Translations under genes and position numbers: made by a program
Shown: piece after piece, positions 57,580-59,758 of the stretch
How positions within the stretch are numbered: position 1 is the stretch's first letter
Layout: each line of letters begins with the position of its first letter
Notes under the pieces: generated by a model
Seen by the model: only the letters and a program-made list of their open reading frames with translations
Told to the model about the DNA's origin: nothing
The model's database searches: none
Source: Heterotrichella gracilis
Lineage: Eukaryota > Sar > Xanthophyceae > Tribonematales > Xanthonemataceae
Length of the DNA stretch: 59,758 bases
Assembly (NCBI GenBank): GCA_032358255.1
Contig: JAULBX010025431.1
Coordinates: 1-59,758, forward strand
Reading direction: 5' to 3'

Positions 57580-59195
57580 GTGTTGCACCCACTGTTATTG
57601 CTGGTCAGGGCTGAGAGGAGTAAGAGACGGGGTTGCTGGCCCAGCTTGGCTTACTTTGCAGTGGTGTTGCATGCTTTTTTTATGCTGACCGGGCGCAGCA
57701 AGGACGTGGCACTTGTGTTGGCATTGACGCTCCACCTGCAAGTGCACCCACCAGCTCATGTAACTTGCACAAGGATGCTGATCATCAGGCCGGTGCCAGG
57801 GGCTATAGTGTACTGGTTTCCATATACAAGTACACCTTCTCCCGCCTCCCTCCCCGTGCGGCCCCGTACCCCCACCCCTACCCCCACCCGCACACATACA
57901 CACAACCAGATCATTGGTGCCATGCATGTGAATCAGGACTGACTGTAACCCACACCCAGTGCAAGGGGAGACCTTTCCTTTTGTCAGAACGCTTTAGGCT
58001 GTTGGAATAGGCTTTTGCACTGTAGACAACCCCGTATGTGTACCAAGCACTTCGCAGTGCAAGTGAACACATCCAAACGCCCAGCTGAAGTAAGCCTCGC
58101 AATGGCACAGCAGAGCAGACAGCACTTCCCTCTGAAAGGCGTATACGTGTGACTATTACACATTTTGGGATGAAGGCATGCGTTTGCAGCGTTCCTGGAT
58201 CAACTAGAACTAGTCCCAGTGACACTGCATGCATGCATGCACATGCAAAGTTGGGAGTTGGGCAGTTCGCTCATCTGTCCTTCGCACCAGCTCCTGCAGC
58301 AAAAGCTGGCAGCAACAAGATTGTGCTGCAGTCAGAGTTGCTGTTCTGCCGCCGAGGCTGATCACCAAATAGTCCGGGGAGGCACACTGCGGATGGTGAT
58401 CTTGGTTGGTGCCTAGAGCGAGTGCGAGCCTGTGGGTGTTGTGCTCCTGCAACGGCTGCTTGCTGTTCTAGCACGTCCTGCTGTTTCGCGCAGCGAGTGC
58501 GGCTAGTGCATATGTATGCACGCGACACATATGGTATATGGCATTACAAAACCCCAATGATCCCATGACCAACTGTTGGCGACGTCGTGTGCACTACCAG
58601 ATCTGGAACGTACCTGGTTCCACTGCAGGTCCCCTTGTGCCAACAACCTTTCAAGGAGCCCACAAAACGTATTGCGACAGCAAAGCACTAATCTGTATTA
58701 CCTGCTGCCAGCCCAAAGGCTTTCAGGAAGGGTTAGGCAGTGGGCACCCTCATCTTCGCATACACAGGCCAGCCTGAAAACAAATTTCAGTTACATCAAC
58801 TGTTGCACTGCCAGAGAATCTGGCAGTGGCTAGCTGGTAGAGTTTTCTTGTTCCCAAAAGCTTCCAAGAGTGCACTTCCACACTTTGGTTACAATTCCCG
58901 TGCTACAAGCCCACAATGTCAATCAAAATCACACCACCCACTGACAACTTGGAGTCTCACCCAGACCACACCCCTGCTGCCCTGCCCATCCTTCCCTTGC
59001 ATCTCTAGGGCCACTCCCAACGCCAACAATTGGGCTGACCCCTAGAGGCGACGTCGACATCAATTGCCGCCACCCGGCCGCCCCCTTCCTACCCAATTGC
59101 CTTAACGTCAAGCATAACGAGGTCCTAGCTCAAGCCCTCTCTAACTGCTGTGACGGGACCACACCCTGAAGGCGCCGGCGCCATCGTCTGCCCGC
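57580..59195. other. Spacer between MPP-beta 3' end and GT92-like gene
   Basis: About 1.6 kb with both genes on the minus strand. Contains CCCCCACCC runs near 57870-57890 and ATGCATGCATGCATGCA near 58225. No coding frame of recognisable content. It should hold the MPP-beta 3'UTR and the downstream promoter. Confidence 0.35.
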
Positions 59196-59664
59196 TCAGT
59201 ACCTGAGCCAGTACGTCCTGCGCCTGAGCCAGTTGTAGTCTGGCATGTACTGCGTGTCGCCCAGCGCAGCCACCGCAATGTCCTGGTCGAAGATGAACCT
59301 GGTGGAGAAAGGTAATATATTTAGTATGGGCGGCATGCACTTGCTGCACCTGAGATAGACTCCAGTGCCCCGAGTTACCAAAGCCAGCATGCGTTCAATG
59401 GAGTAATGCTACTAGCTGTTAGTACAGGTATCAAAATCAAGCAAATACGATGCAGCTAGTGCTATGCAGCCTCTCCTTACAACAAGCGCATTTACATGAG
59501 CATACTCAGGCAACGCCGCTCATGTCATTTATTCTCCCGACATTACCTGTTAGCGACCTCCTTGACTGCGCCGGCGTCCACTGCGTCAATGCGTGCAAGG
59601 TACTCTGCCAGGGGCAGCTTGCGCCCGTACACAAGCAGCTCGCGCCCGATGGTCTCGGCAATGC
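59196..59664 (-). CDS. Mitochondrial processing peptidase beta subunit, C-terminal exons (partial)
   Basis: Matrix protease subunit (in plants also the Core 1 protein of complex III) that removes mitochondrial presequences with the alpha subunit. Two exons are visible: 59664-59547 (IAETIGRELLVYGRKLPLAE, then YLARIDAVDAGAVKEVANR) and 59298-59196 (FIFDQDIAVAALGDTQYMPD then YNWLRRRTYWLRY and TGA). The order and the YNWLRRRTYWLRY end are diagnostic of plant and algal MPP-beta. The catalytic HxxEH motif would be in N-terminal exons beyond the right edge. The incoming phase at 59664 is 1, and an intron runs on to the window end. Splice sites CGTAG|GCATTG and AACAG|GTAATG are good. Confidence 0.93.
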
Positions 59665-59726
59665 CTACGGATGAGAGTTGGGAGTCAGGAGGGGAGGGGG
59701 TGCAGCTGGTGTACGTGTGCAAATAA

Positions 59727-59758
<32 letters not shown>
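59727..59758. repeat. Poly-G run at the window end
   Basis: Thirty-two consecutive G bases end the window, inside an intron of MPP-beta. Such a run at a sequence end is most easily a no-signal artefact of two-colour sequencing or a collapsed low-complexity contig end. A real long G tract is possible but less likely. Confidence 0.85.

Overview
This window is nuclear DNA of a green alga (Chlorophyta). It encodes plant-type proteins: a chloroplast LPA1 homologue, a short plant-like CPSF30, a membrane-anchored GH9 endoglucanase and a mitochondrial processing peptidase beta subunit. The genes are intron-rich, with GT-AG introns and one probable GC-AG intron. Introns are sprinkled with short runs of the Arabidopsis-type telomere unit TTTAGGG/CCCTAAA, and TGCATGCA-like words are common. 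A chlamydomonadalean such as Haematococcus is my guess from overall style, not proven. Exon models below were built by hand from splice signals and frame, so single-base errors are possible.

Layout. 0-11 kb: a small secreted-protein ORF (-), CPSF30 (-), then divergently LPA1 (+) and an RNA-triphosphatase-like phosphatase gene (+). 11.7-27.5 kb: a block of four copies of one unit on the minus strand. Copy 1 carries an ARM-repeat gene that is open over five exons; copies 2-4 are broken and rich in inverted repeats. 27.9-30.7 kb: an AYR1-like short-chain dehydrogenase (-). 32.2-33.3 kb: an intronless GT10 fucosyltransferase (+). 35.0-38.2 kb: a PLP aminotransferase (+). 39.4-40.0 kb: a small glutamine-rich protein (+). 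40.9-45.6 kb: GH9 endoglucanase (-, 11 exons). 47.5-51.5 kb: GT92 glycosyltransferase (+). 53.3-57.6 kb: a second, GT92-like protein (-). 59.2 kb to the end: the C-terminal exons of MPP-beta (-), cut by the window edge next to a 32-base poly-G run.

The genes are mostly unrelated housekeeping and cell-wall/secretory genes; no operon-like logic is expected. Four of them (GT10, GH9, GT92, GT92-like) act on glycans or in the secretory route, which fits wall or glycoprotein synthesis.

The most striking feature is structural. In at least six independent genes the edge of an exon together with adjoining intron (or the last exon with its 3'UTR) has been copied in tandem, one to four extra times, with units of about 83-294 bp. 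Most of these have TTTAGGG-type sequence in the unit or at its junction; the GH9, LPA1-3' and GT10-3' cases do not obviously. One array (from the SDR gene) also occurs 12 kb away in the same orientation. This recurrent 'exon-edge stutter' is the best candidate here for an undescribed genome process.
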